DNA from: Bacteroidota bacterium
Lineage (GTDB): Bacteria; Bacteroidota; Bacteroidia; Bacteroidales; UBA7960
Direction of reading: 5' to 3'
Assembly (NCBI GenBank): GCA_018335675.1
Contig: JAGXRQ010000049.1
Span: forward strand, 1 to 37,807
Length of the DNA stretch: 37,807 nucleotides
Positions 5,503-14,536 of the stretch are shown here, piece after piece; position 1 is the stretch's first letter; every line of letters begins with the position of its first letter. A model generated the notes under the pieces. The model was not told where the DNA came from and searched no databases. It was given only the letters and a program-made list of their open reading frames with translations. Position numbers and translations under genes: made by a program.

Positions 5503-5606
5503 TACAAGGGTTGGTGCTTTGGACTATACCTTCCAAACCCAAAACCCCCTTCCCAATATCGGGAAAAACCACCTATAATCAGGTATTAATCTATGAGACG
5601 AGCCAG

Positions 5607-5640
5607 TAGAGACGCGACTGTCAAAAGGCGCGTCTGTACA
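5607..5640. repeat. REP-like palindrome
   Basis: GTAGAGACGCG and CGCGTCTGTAC pair with one mismatch around a loop of about 11 bases. It is probably related to the widespread GTAGAGACGCG...CGCGTCTCTAC intergenic hairpins of Bacteroidota. Confidence 0.7.
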
Positions 5641-5715
5641 TATTTGCATTGATGAAATAATTGGAGTTTTTTGATTCTTTTCTTAGCAAAAAAACAGGTG
5701 AAATATCGCTTTGCA

Positions 5716-5745
5716 TTGAATTTTGCATTTAATGATGTATCTTTG
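5716..5745 (+). promoter_or_regulatory. Bacteroidota-type promoter of the carbonic anhydrase gene
   Basis: TTG (5716-5718) and TATCTTTG (5738-5745) are separated by 19 bases, a good match to the -33/-7 consensus TTTG...TAnnTTTG. The start codon lies 17 bases after the -7 element. The -33 side lies within a segment resembling the cassette leader (AAATATCGCTTTGCATTGAA). Confidence 0.7.
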
Positions 5746-5762
5746 TTTTAAACAAATCAAAG

Positions 5763-6392
5763 ATGGAATTAGAAAAAATATTCGAAAACAACAAATTGTG
5801 GATACAGCAAAAACTTGCTCTGGATAAAGAATATTTCAACAAGCTCATTGAAGGACAAACTCCTGAAGTTCTATATATTGGATGTTCGGACAGTAGAGTA
5901 TCAGCAGAAGAACTTATGGGAGCTGCTCCGGGACAGATTTTTGTTCATAGAAACATCGCAAACATGGTTCCAAATAGCGACTTGTGTGTGATGTCTGTAA
6001 TTAATTATGCTGTAATGCATTTAAAAGTTAAACATATCGTAGTTTGTGGTCATTATTATTGTGGTGGCATAAAGGCAGCATTGGAATCTGCAGATTATGG
6101 CATTCTTAACCCTTGGTTAAGAAACATAAGAGATGTATACCGGCTGCATAGAAAAGAACTTGAGGATATTTCCAATGAAGAAGAAAAATACAAAAGATTG
6201 GTTGAACTAAATGTCCAGGAACAATGCATCAACATAATAAAAACGCCTGAGGTTCAGAGAGCATTTAAAACAAGAGGCACAAAAGTTTACGGTTGGGTAT
6301 TTGACATTAAAACCGGACATCTTAAGGACCTAAACATCGATTTTGACAAAATTCTTGAAAAAATCATGGAGATTTACAGAATAATTGATTAA
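5763..6392 (+). CDS. can: Beta-class carbonic anhydrase
   Basis: This 209-residue cytoplasmic enzyme interconverts CO2 and bicarbonate. The beta-class zinc ligands are visible: Cys41 in IGCSDSR with Asp43 and Arg45 as the gating pair, then His97 and Cys100 in VVCGHYYCGG. HRNIAN (62-67) is the usual downstream block. The length is typical of the family. The ATG at 5763 follows a good promoter at a short distance, which supports this start. The gene is monocistronic and converges on the P-type ATPase, the two stop codons overlapping by four bases. The leader to its left belongs to the repeat-rich end of the toxin cassette array, so this gene marks the start of ordinary chromosome. Confidence 0.95.
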   Translation: MELEKIFENNKLWIQQKLALDKEYFNKLIEGQTPEVLYIGCSDSRVSAEELMGAAPGQIFVHRNIANMVPNSDLCVMSVINYAVMHLKVKHIVVCGHYYCGGIKAALESADYGILNPWLRNIRDVYRLHRKELEDISNEEEKYKRLVELNVQEQCINIIKTPEVQRAFKTRGTKVYGWVFDIKTGHLKDLNIDFDKILEKIMEIYRIID

Positions 6393-9127
6393 CTCGAATG
6401 CCTGACTGAGAAGCATTTCAGTTTTACAACTTTAAAAATTTCCATAATAATCAATAAAGGTATTGCCAAAACAAACACTTCCATCCATTCAAACAAAGTT
6501 ATTGGCTCAACTCTTAATACACTTTGCATGAATGGAATATGCATTGAAGCAATATGAATACCCTGAGCAAGTAATACTCCAAACAAAAGAACAATATTTC
6601 TTTTTAATGGCACCCTGAATGCAGAGGTGATTTCAGATCGGCAGCTAAATACATGTAGATTTTGCATAATAACCATTAGCAGCAATATGATATTTCTTGC
6701 GTGAGTTTCGTCCATGCCGAGATAGTTTTTCAAGTAGAACCAAAACCCAAAAGCAATTAAACCCATCGTTAGACCAGAGGTAAGCGTTTGCTGAATCATT
6801 TGCCCGTTAAATATTCTCTCATTTGGTTTTCTTGGCTTTCTTTTCATTGCACCCGGCTCTCCACCTTCAAAAGCAAGGGCAACATCCTGAATTCCGTTTG
6901 TCACAAGATTGAGCCACAACAACTGTACTGCCAATAGTGGCAATGGCAACCCGGCCAAAATTGATGCAATAAATAACACTACTTCTGCTGCTCCGGTTGA
7001 AATAAGGAGATAAATAACTTTCCTGACATTGTCGTAGGCAAATCTTCCTTCTTCAACTCCGGAAACAATAGATGAAAAATTATCATCAACTACAATCATG
7101 CTGCTTATTTCCTTGGCTACATCCGTTCCACTACCCATTGCAACTCCAATATTTGCTCTTTTAAGCGCAGGAGCATCATTAACACCATCACCTGTAACAG
7201 CAACAAATTCTCCGCTTCTATTCAGAACATCAACAATTTCAAATTTCTGTGCCGGACTAACGCGAGCAAACACTATAGCCGACATCACTAATTTTTCATA
7301 CTCAGGTGTTTCATAAGAACCAATTTCAGACAATTGAGCCCCTGATACCACTTTTGTTTTATCGTCGGTAATTCCCAGCTCAAAAGAAATGGTTGCGGCA
7401 GTGGCCGGATGATCACCGGTAATCATAATTACCTTTATTCCGGCTTCTTTACATTTTTCAATTGCATCTTTTGCCTCAGGCCTCAACGGGTCTATAAATC
7501 CAACAAGACCAAATAAAGTTAATGGTGGAATATCTTTCTCGTCATACACTTCTTTGTTTTCAAAACCCTTTACTTCAGTGCCTGCAACAGCCAAAACCCT
7601 GTAGCCATTCTCTGCCATAGAAAGAGCCTCATTCTCAATCTGTTTTTTATCAATAGGTATGCTTTCACCTTTCACATACATAGAATCACACAGATCAATT
7701 ACCTTTTCAACTGCTCCTTTAAGGGCAATTTGCACCTTAGTGTCTTTGTCGTAAAATGCTGCTGAATATTTCTTTTCAGACTCGTATGGTATATTTCCTA
7801 ATACTTTAAAATCGTATTTCACAATTCTAGGATCGTAGCCCAGTTTGGCTCCAAGTGCTAAAAATGCAACATCGACTGCATCGCCGTGATGCTCCCAGCT
7901 TTCATTATCCATTTTCTGCAATTTCGATTCATTTGCGAGCATGCCAAGCTTTGCAAGTTTCTTAATCTGGGAAAATTCTATCTCAGGAATTTTACTTTCA
8001 TCCATATTACTAACCTTGCCAATACCATTATAACCTTCACCTGAGACCGCAAATTGTTGCCCATCAGGAAGCTTTATCAATTTAGCAGTTTGCTGATTTA
8101 CAGTTAAAGTACCTGTTTTATCGCTGGCAATGATTGTGCAACTGCCAAGACTTTCAACGGCAGTTAATTTTCTTACAATCACATTACGTTTTGACATTCT
8201 AGAAGTTGCAATAGACAATGCAACCGTTAGTGCAACCGGAAGTCCTTCAGGAATTGCTGACACAGCCAATGCAACAACAAAGAAGAACACCGCACTTATT
8301 TCTTCACCCCTCAGCCAAAGGATAGACGCCAGAATAAAACTTGCAAAAAGAACTGCATAACTAATTTGCTTTGTAAAGCTCTCCATTCTGATAACAAGCG
8401 GAGGTTTAGTTGCATCAGACTCTGTAACATTTTCGGCAATTTTACCTACTTCTGTTTGCAAACCAGTACCCACAACAACACCAACTCCCCTGCCAGAGAT
8501 AACAGTAGCACCTGCAAAAGCCATATTTGATCTATCACCTACAGCAATATCAGCTGCTAATATTCCGGTTTTCTTTTCAGAGGCTAATGATTCACCTGTA
8601 AGAAAGCTTTCATCAATATTGAGGTTTGAAACACTAATCAACCTGAGATCTGCAGGCACTTTACTCCCCGATTCAAGCATAACAATATCACCCGGAACAA
8701 GCTTATCTGCAAAAATCTCTTGTTCTGAGTTATCTCTTTTAACTCTCGTCTTTACCTTCAACATATTCTGCAAACTTGCAGCACTTCTCTCGGCATTAAA
8801 CTCCTGATATCCACCTAATGCAGAATTAAGCACAATAACAATCAATATAAATATTGCATCAGTAGCTTCTCCAATTAGGACCGAAGCCACGGCAGCTATT
8901 AACAAAATAAAAATCAATGGATTTAATACCTGATGCAGTAATATCTTTAATAATGTTGGAGGCTCTTTTGTTGGCAGAGTGTTTTCTCCATATTTCTCTA
9001 TCCTTCTTTTAGCCTCAGCTTCAGAAAGGCCTGCATCTGATGTAACGAACTTTTTAAAAACATTATCGCTTGAAACAGAGTGCCAAGAAAAATCTAATAA
9101 ATGTTCGTGTTCTTTAAGTACTGGCAT
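6389..9127 (-). CDS. P-type cation-transporting ATPase (P2-type, calcium-ATPase-like)
   Basis: This 912-residue inner-membrane pump couples ATP hydrolysis to cation export. All P-type landmarks are present: an N-terminal cation-ATPase domain (LPTKEPP), TGES at 177-180 in the actuator, PEGLP at 293-297 in M4, the phosphorylated Asp336 in DKTGTLT, MITGDHP and GDGVNDAPALKRANIGVAMG in the P-domain, and a C-terminal set of membrane helices. PEGLP and the SERCA/PMR1-like layout argue for Ca2+, but the M6 motif NLVTNGIQDVALAFE differs from the usual NLVTDGLPA, so the transported ion is uncertain. Its start is 6 bases after the glycosidase stop on the same strand, so the two are probably one operon. 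The 3' end overlaps the convergent carbonic anhydrase gene by four bases. Confidence 0.92.
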   Translation of the reverse strand: MPVLKEHEHLLDFSWHSVSSDNVFKKFVTSDAGLSEAEAKRRIEKYGENTLPTKEPPTLLKILLHQVLNPLIFILLIAAVASVLIGEATDAIFILIVIVLNSALGGYQEFNAERSAASLQNMLKVKTRVKRDNSEQEIFADKLVPGDIVMLESGSKVPADLRLISVSNLNIDESFLTGESLASEKKTGILAADIAVGDRSNMAFAGATVISGRGVGVVVGTGLQTEVGKIAENVTESDATKPPLVIRMESFTKQISYAVLFASFILASILWLRGEEISAVFFFVVALAVSAIPEGLPVALTVALSIATSRMSKRNVIVRKLTAVESLGSCTIIASDKTGTLTVNQQTAKLIKLPDGQQFAVSGEGYNGIGKVSNMDESKIPEIEFSQIKKLAKLGMLANESKLQKMDNESWEHHGDAVDVAFLALGAKLGYDPRIVKYDFKVLGNIPYESEKKYSAAFYDKDTKVQIALKGAVEKVIDLCDSMYVKGESIPIDKKQIENEALSMAENGYRVLAVAGTEVKGFENKEVYDEKDIPPLTLFGLVGFIDPLRPEAKDAIEKCKEAGIKVIMITGDHPATAATISFELGITDDKTKVVSGAQLSEIGSYETPEYEKLVMSAIVFARVSPAQKFEIVDVLNRSGEFVAVTGDGVNDAPALKRANIGVAMGSGTDVAKEISSMIVVDDNFSSIVSGVEEGRFAYDNVRKVIYLLISTGAAEVVLFIASILAGLPLPLLAVQLLWLNLVTNGIQDVALAFEGGEPGAMKRKPRKPNERIFNGQMIQQTLTSGLTMGLIAFGFWFYLKNYLGMDETHARNIILLLMVIMQNLHVFSCRSEITSAFRVPLKRNIVLLFGVLLAQGIHIASMHIPFMQSVLRVEPITLFEWMEVFVLAIPLLIIMEIFKVVKLKCFSVRHSS

Positions 9128-9133
9128 AATTAT

Positions 9134-10873
9134 TTATTTTTTAACGAATTCCAACTCAAATGCATAAGCACTGTTAGTCTCCATAATTAATACAATTCCA
9201 TTGTTCAATAATTCTTGCTTATCGCAAGTAAACATTTTACCGGATTCGAGAATATCCTTTCCAAACAAATCAAAATAGTTATATTCACCAATTATATCAA
9301 AAAAATCCGGTGGGATTTTCACCCTTACTCTGACAGATTTATCCTTGCTGAAGTTAAGCACAATCAAGGTGACATTCTGGTCCAGATGCCTTAAAAAGGC
9401 ATAAACGCTATTACCATCAAACTCTTGATTATCTGCATTATACCACATTAGGTCATAAAAATGCCCCGACATAATTTCAGGTCTTTCTGCCAACCTTAAT
9501 ATTTGTGAGTATTTTTTTCTTAAAGCAATAATTTCCTCATCCAAACCTCCCCCATCAAATAATCCATTGTTATTCCACTTTTGAACTGAAGGCACAGAAT
9601 AATAGTCAAAAATTGTAGTCCTTCCATCATCGCCGCTGAATCCGGCAGCTCCTTCAGCTGTTTCTCCAAGCTCTTGTCCAAAATATATCATCACCGGGCC
9701 TTTATTAAAAGCCGTGCACAATGTCATAGCTGGAATTCCTGAAGAGTAGTTTCCTGCAAAATATTTTGATGCTAACCTTTGCTCATCATGATTTTCAATA
9801 AACCTTAGCATTTTATCATCGAGTCCGTTGAGACTTTGCCAGCATTGAGTTATCATTCGGGTCGGGGCTTTCCCTTCTATAACATTTCTCAATGTATTAT
9901 ATAGACCTTCTTTATCATATAAGTAATCAAAATTTCCCGTTTCTATATAATTATGATAAGCATTAGGGTTATAAATTTCGGCAATAAAAACAGTATCAGG
10001 GTAATCAGATTTAACTTTAGATATTGCAAAATTCCAAAATTCAGCCGGGACCATTTCTGCCATATCACATCTAAATCCATCAACACCTTTGCTTTTCCAA
10101 TACAAAAGAATGTTGGCCATTTTAGTCCAAGTATCAGGAATTGGATCAAAAAAGCATTGATTATGATTCAGATAGTCAATTCCATAATTTAGTTTAACAG
10201 TTTCATACCAATCGTTAAAAGAAGGATAACTCGAAAAACAATCATTACCTGTAACTTTTGCCGGAAATTCGATATATGACTCAATATCACTATTGTCAAC
10301 ATATGGAAGATTCTTCACTTCTTCAGGCAGATTCAACTTCTCTCCCGGAATGTAGTAGAAATTATTTTGCGGACTAAAAGCTTGTGTGATATCATCATTC
10401 TTACCTAGTGGAACAACACCCTCAGGCGTATCCATAGAATAACTTCTGGCAACATGATTTGGGACAAAATCAATTATTACTTTAACTCCATTTTGGTGAC
10501 ATCTGGCGATTAACTCTTCAAACTCCATCATTCTATTATCAACATTTTCAGCCAAATCAGGATTAACGTTATAATAATTTTTTATGGCATAAGGAGAACC
10601 CGCTCTGCCTTTTATAACAGAAAAATTATCCTTAACAATTCCATTTTGTGAATAATCATTGCATACAGCATGTTCAACAACTCCTGTAAGCCATATATGC
10701 GTTACGCCCAGCTCTTTAACACTAAGAATAGCTTGGTTTGTAATATCGTTAAATTTACCACATCCATTCTCTTCTATTTTTCCATAAAAAAGATTATTGC
10801 AGTTTTTATTTCCAAACAATCTTACAAAAAGTTGATAGATTACAGGTTTTTCCGAAGATGGTGAGTTTTTCAT
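9134..10873 (-). CDS. GH13 (alpha-amylase family) glycosidase
   Basis: This 579-residue enzyme acts on alpha-glucans or related oligosaccharides. The four GH13 regions are intact: DFVPNH (135-140), GFRCDMAE with nucleophile Asp270, FIAEIY with acid/base Glu299, and FIENHDEQR with His362-Asp363. There is no signal peptide (MKNSPSSEKPVIYQLFVRLF), so it works in the cytoplasm, possibly in glycogen or maltooligosaccharide turnover. The frame continues seven codons further to a TTG at 10894, but that TTG is part of the -7 promoter element, so the ATG at 10873 is chosen. The gene is followed by the P-type ATPase after 6 bases. Substrate cannot be told from sequence alone. Confidence 0.9.
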   Translation of the reverse strand: MKNSPSSEKPVIYQLFVRLFGNKNCNNLFYGKIEENGCGKFNDITNQAILSVKELGVTHIWLTGVVEHAVCNDYSQNGIVKDNFSVIKGRAGSPYAIKNYYNVNPDLAENVDNRMMEFEELIARCHQNGVKVIIDFVPNHVARSYSMDTPEGVVPLGKNDDITQAFSPQNNFYYIPGEKLNLPEEVKNLPYVDNSDIESYIEFPAKVTGNDCFSSYPSFNDWYETVKLNYGIDYLNHNQCFFDPIPDTWTKMANILLYWKSKGVDGFRCDMAEMVPAEFWNFAISKVKSDYPDTVFIAEIYNPNAYHNYIETGNFDYLYDKEGLYNTLRNVIEGKAPTRMITQCWQSLNGLDDKMLRFIENHDEQRLASKYFAGNYSSGIPAMTLCTAFNKGPVMIYFGQELGETAEGAAGFSGDDGRTTIFDYYSVPSVQKWNNNGLFDGGGLDEEIIALRKKYSQILRLAERPEIMSGHFYDLMWYNADNQEFDGNSVYAFLRHLDQNVTLIVLNFSKDKSVRVRVKIPPDFFDIIGEYNYFDLFGKDILESGKMFTCDKQELLNNGIVLIMETNSAYAFELEFVKK

Positions 10874-10891
10874 AATTTTTGAATATATTAT

Positions 10892-10922
10892 CAAATGTAT
10901 GAAAAAATCAATTTTTAATCAA
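10892..10922 (-). promoter_or_regulatory. Promoter of the glycosidase/ATPase operon
   Basis: On the minus strand TTG (10920-10922) is followed after 20 bases by TACATTTG (10892-10899), matching the Bacteroidota -33/-7 consensus. It lies 18 bases before the ATG at 10873 and rules out the longer TTG-initiated frame. Confidence 0.65.
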
Positions 10923-10961
10923 TTAAAGAAACATAATAAACCATGTTTTCTTATGACATTC

Positions 10962-12515
10962 TTATAGAACAACGATTTTGTGTGATTCTTTTAATGTATC
11001 ATTTTCAATAGACAAAATATACAATCCACTTTTAAGCCCCGACACATCAATAACAATATTACCTGCAGCAATAGAATTATAAACTACTCTTCCTGACATA
11101 TCGGAAATGATAATTCTGACATTTTTATCATCATTCAGTACAATACTCAAATTACCATTTGATGGATTAGGGAATATTCTTGAGTGATACATAGGCTCAT
11201 TAATTCCAATAACAGATTCGCCAATCACAGCCATAGTAACCACCGAAGCCAACACAGCCTGAGTAAAAATTACAGCCTGATTTTCGTTATTATAACTTAA
11301 TCCGACAATATCGTTATAAGTATGAATATATGGGCTGTAGTTGTTAATGTCTTCAAAAGGGAAAATTCCCATATAACCATTAATATTGAAAGCTGTATGA
11401 TCGCTATCGCCTCCGGAGAATGAGGCCGGTGTAACAACAAAATCCGGCAAATAAACAGAAGTAATGTTAGTGTAAAAATCAGCTAATGGAGCTGCACTTC
11501 CGGGATAAATCAAAGACGACTTTACGGTTGTGTTGCCTGGCTTTAAATACCCAATCATATCCAGATTAAAATAACCAAGTATATTCATCCCTTGCTGAGC
11601 ACATCGATTAGCATATGCCTTGCTTCCAAAAAGTCCGTATTCCTCACCTGAAAACGCACAGAAAATTATACTTCTTTCAAAATCATATTGACTGAGAATT
11701 CTGGCAATCTCAAGCACGGCTGCTGTTCCTGATGCATTATCATCGGCTCCTGGAGCATCTCCATTTCTTGAAATTGAATCGTAATGAGCACCTAATACAA
11801 CATACTCTTCCGGATAAGTTGTTCCGACAAGAGTTGCGATAACATTATCACTTGCAGGACCATTTGGCATTGAAAAATCCATCACTTCAACATCCAGCCC
11901 AAGGAACTCAAATTCCTGCTGAAGCCAAATTTGAGCTTCAACACTTTGTGGTGAGTAAGCATTCCTTGTCACATAATATTGCATATGCTGAACATTAGCT
12001 GTTATCAGACTGCCATCAACCTCATCCATTAGCTCTAATATAAAAGCATCCGGGTCAGATATAGAATATGATTTGAAAAAAGGATGAATTTCCGGCAATT
12101 TGGCTGCAATATCAAACAGCCCGACCATGCCGTCGTTTTTTGAAGGCGGTAATTGTCCGTATTTAATTTCATCTGTTTTGATAACTAAAAAATAATCACC
12201 ATCAAATAATATCTCTGCTCTATTGTTAACTTCATCTTTATAAGCATTTTTATGCTCCTCAGTATTAACATAAGCAATATAATAGCTGGCATCAACACTC
12301 CAGGCATTTTCATCTATTATAATACTATTTGGAATGTAGGATTTTTCTGCTGTGGCAATAACAAAATCATCTCTAAAAAAATGAATTTTAAGATTTTCAC
12401 TTTCAAAAAGAATACGAACATCATTAAAGTTTTCAGTCTTTATGATAACTAGATCTGAAGCCATTAAATTCAATGAAAGAATTGCTGCAAAAAACAAAGT
12501 TGAAATCTTTTTCAT
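10962..12515 (-). CDS. Secreted M28-family zinc aminopeptidase with T9SS sorting domain
   Basis: This 517-residue protein has a signal peptide (MKKISTLFFAAILSLNLMAS). It has a pro-region to about 190 and an M28 catalytic domain with the di-zinc set: His244 (GAHYDS), Asp258 (PGADDNASG), the Glu291-Glu292 pair (FSGEEYGLFGS), Asp319 (FNLDMIGY) and His398 (YIHTYND). The C-terminal 75 residues (IFPNPSNGNLSIVL to the final HKIVVL) are a type A T9SS sorting domain, so the enzyme should be exported to the outer-membrane surface or released. It would free amino acids from peptides outside the cell. It is transcribed alone; the next gene downstream on this strand has its own promoter. Confidence 0.93.
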   Translation of the reverse strand: MKKISTLFFAAILSLNLMASDLVIIKTENFNDVRILFESENLKIHFFRDDFVIATAEKSYIPNSIIIDENAWSVDASYYIAYVNTEEHKNAYKDEVNNRAEILFDGDYFLVIKTDEIKYGQLPPSKNDGMVGLFDIAAKLPEIHPFFKSYSISDPDAFILELMDEVDGSLITANVQHMQYYVTRNAYSPQSVEAQIWLQQEFEFLGLDVEVMDFSMPNGPASDNVIATLVGTTYPEEYVVLGAHYDSISRNGDAPGADDNASGTAAVLEIARILSQYDFERSIIFCAFSGEEYGLFGSKAYANRCAQQGMNILGYFNLDMIGYLKPGNTTVKSSLIYPGSAAPLADFYTNITSVYLPDFVVTPASFSGGDSDHTAFNINGYMGIFPFEDINNYSPYIHTYNDIVGLSYNNENQAVIFTQAVLASVVTMAVIGESVIGINEPMYHSRIFPNPSNGNLSIVLNDDKNVRIIISDMSGRVVYNSIAAGNIVIDVSGLKSGLYILSIENDTLKESHKIVVL

Positions 12516-12726
12516 GAGTATATTTTTATGATGGTAATAAAACGATTATCCATTATTTGGGAATAAAAGCACAATTCGGCAACAATCAGACCCATAAATA
12601 ATCCTCAAAGTTAGCAGTAAAATCAATCGATTAAAAAGATTAACTTTTCTTTAAATTTGAGATTGAAATGCAAATATTTCAAAAAATATCAACCAAGGTC
12701 ATACAAAAAAATAAAGTAAAAAAATC

Positions 12727-12734
12727 TACATTTG
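12727..12734 (+). promoter_or_regulatory. -7 promoter element of ispG
   Basis: TACATTTG matches TAnnTTTG and lies 18 bases before the ispG ATG. I see no clear TTTG at the -33 position. Confidence 0.5.
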
Positions 12735-12752
12735 CACAAACAATAGAGTTAT

Positions 12753-14531
12753 ATGCGTTTTCCTGCAAGAGAAGTAAAAATTGGCGAAATTGGAATAGGG
12801 GGAAATAATCCAATTAGGCTGCAATCTATGACCAATACAGACACGGCGGATGTAAAGGCTACCATAGAGCAGTGTATTAGGATATTTGATGCGGGAGCTG
12901 ATTATGCTAGAATTAGCATTCCTACATTAAAAAACATTCAGCATTTAAAAGAAATAAAATCAGGGTTGTTGCAAAACGGCTATAAAAAACCGATAATTGC
13001 AGACATTCATTTTAATCCCGAAATTGCACTTGAAGCAGCCAGAATAGTTGAGAAGATACGAATAAACCCGGGCAATTATATAGACAAGAATCAGAAAGGA
13101 AATGCTATCCTGACAGACACAGATTATTCCATTGAATTAGAAAAAATGGAACAAAAGCTATATCCGTTAATCGAGGTTTGTAAGGAATATGGAACAGCAA
13201 TAAGAGTTGGGACAAACTTTGGGTCATTATCCAGCAGGATCATTGCAAAGTTTGGAAATACGCCACTTGCAATGGCCGAAGCAACAATGGAATTTTTAAG
13301 AATATTTGAAAAGCATAATTATAAAAACACAATTATATCTCTAAAAGCAAGCAATCCATTAATTATGATTCAATCTTATGGTCTAATTATAAAAAAATTG
13401 CTTGAAGAAAATATTTTATGCCCAATACATTTAGGAGTAACAGAAGCAGGAGATGGTGAAAACGGCCGAATTAAATCAGCTCTTGGAATTAGCACATTAT
13501 TAAAGGAAGGCATTGGAGATACAATACGAGTAAGCTTAAGCGAACCTCCTGAAAATGAAATCCCTGTCGCCAAATTAATTGCTGAGCCTTTTCAAAAAAA
13601 GTTTTCAATAATTGGCAAAAATGAGAAATACATAATACCTGACTTCAACATACGGCAAAATACATTTAATATACCTTTTGGCCAAAAAGCTATTGTAATT
13701 TCAGGATTTTCTAATGAATATTTCTCTAACAAAACAAAAGAAACATTACACCCTGATTATATTTATATTGATGATGAAAAAGAGATAAAAGATGGAAATA
13801 AGCGGTTTATTGTCAATTCAGAAATCATCAAACAAAAGGAAAACACAAATGTTTTTCCTTTAATAAACATTGAGAACTTAAAAGAAGTTGACTTTCACAA
13901 AGAAATTAATTTCATAAATGTTGAGGATATCAGTTTGTTAAACAAATTGAATTTAACAAAGGAAATTAATTCTCCTGTTATAATACTTAACCTTTCAAAA
14001 AAGGAAAATTATTCAAACATATATTCAGACCTTTCATATAACAGAGATTTTCCGATAGTATTAAGATTAAGATATGATGAAAGTGTTATTGATGAGTTTA
14101 TAATAAAACTTACAACCGACATTTCAAGACTATTAATTGAGAGGAGAGTTCAGGGTTTGTGGATTGAAAACGACAAAATAGAACACCAGAAAGTTACAGA
14201 AATAGTGTATGGCTTGCTGCAAGCGTCAGGAATAAGGATAAGCAAGACCGAATTTATTTCTTGCCCAACATGCTCAAGAACCACTTACGATTTGCAGAAG
14301 CTTTTAGCTAAAGTTCAGCTTGAATTTGCAGATTATCCGGGCATTAAGATTGCTGTAATGGGTTGCATGGTAAACGGACCAGGTGAAATGGCTGATTCAG
14401 ACTTTGGATTTATTGGAGCAAGAGAAGGCAACGTTACTTTATATGCAGGCAAGGATATTTTATTAAGAAACATCAGCCTAGACAAAGCTATTGATGAATT
14501 AAAGAAACGATTAAATAACTTAAAAAGTTGA
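12753..14531 (+). CDS. ispG: 4-hydroxy-3-methylbut-2-enyl diphosphate synthase, long form
   Basis: This iron-sulfur enzyme converts methylerythritol cyclodiphosphate to HMBPP, the penultimate step of the MEP isoprenoid pathway. The N-terminal TIM barrel begins MRFPAREVKIGEIGIGGNNP followed by the family block IRLQSMTNTDTADV. The C-terminal domain holds the [4Fe-4S] ligands Cys504 and Cys507 (SCPTCSRTTYD) and Cys538 (VMGCMVNGPGE). At 592 residues it is much longer than the roughly 370-residue E. coli enzyme. The extra segment, about residues 270-470, sits between the two domains, as in the plant-like and Bacteroidota/Chlamydia form. The start at 12753 agrees with the promoter motif 18 bases upstream. 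It converges on the M20 peptidase with a gap of 5 bases. Confidence 0.97.
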   Translation: MRFPAREVKIGEIGIGGNNPIRLQSMTNTDTADVKATIEQCIRIFDAGADYARISIPTLKNIQHLKEIKSGLLQNGYKKPIIADIHFNPEIALEAARIVEKIRINPGNYIDKNQKGNAILTDTDYSIELEKMEQKLYPLIEVCKEYGTAIRVGTNFGSLSSRIIAKFGNTPLAMAEATMEFLRIFEKHNYKNTIISLKASNPLIMIQSYGLIIKKLLEENILCPIHLGVTEAGDGENGRIKSALGISTLLKEGIGDTIRVSLSEPPENEIPVAKLIAEPFQKKFSIIGKNEKYIIPDFNIRQNTFNIPFGQKAIVISGFSNEYFSNKTKETLHPDYIYIDDEKEIKDGNKRFIVNSEIIKQKENTNVFPLINIENLKEVDFHKEINFINVEDISLLNKLNLTKEINSPVIILNLSKKENYSNIYSDLSYNRDFPIVLRLRYDESVIDEFIIKLTTDISRLLIERRVQGLWIENDKIEHQKVTEIVYGLLQASGIRISKTEFISCPTCSRTTYDLQKLLAKVQLEFADYPGIKIAVMGCMVNGPGEMADSDFGFIGAREGNVTLYAGKDILLRNISLDKAIDELKKRLNNLKS

Positions 14532-14536
14532 ATCGT

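Larger units (their letters stand above)
5388..5587 (+). repeat. Pair of direct repeats about 162 bases apart
   Basis: The segments at about 5388-5425 and 5550-5587 share TCCCAA, ATCGGGAAAAACCACC and TATAATCAGG, with two differing bases (C/T). The spacer holds two hairpins. The composition is unlike the flanking genes. Confidence 0.8.
5257..5737. other. Intergenic region with REP-like palindromes and direct repeats
   Basis: No credible gene is seen in this stretch. It contains two copies of a 38-base direct repeat, three GC-rich hairpins and, at its right end, a partial relative of the cassette leader. An open frame across 5304-5609 is rich in proline and repeats itself because of the direct repeats, so it is not taken as a gene. 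Confidence 0.65.

Noticed and set aside
5388-5587. CRISPR array suggested by the direct repeats
   Set aside because: Only two copies with a 124-base gap that itself contains hairpins, and no cas genes in the window.
5304-5609. Open frame of 101 codons in the REP region
   Set aside because: It repeats itself because of the direct repeats, is proline-rich and crosses three hairpins; no coding pattern.
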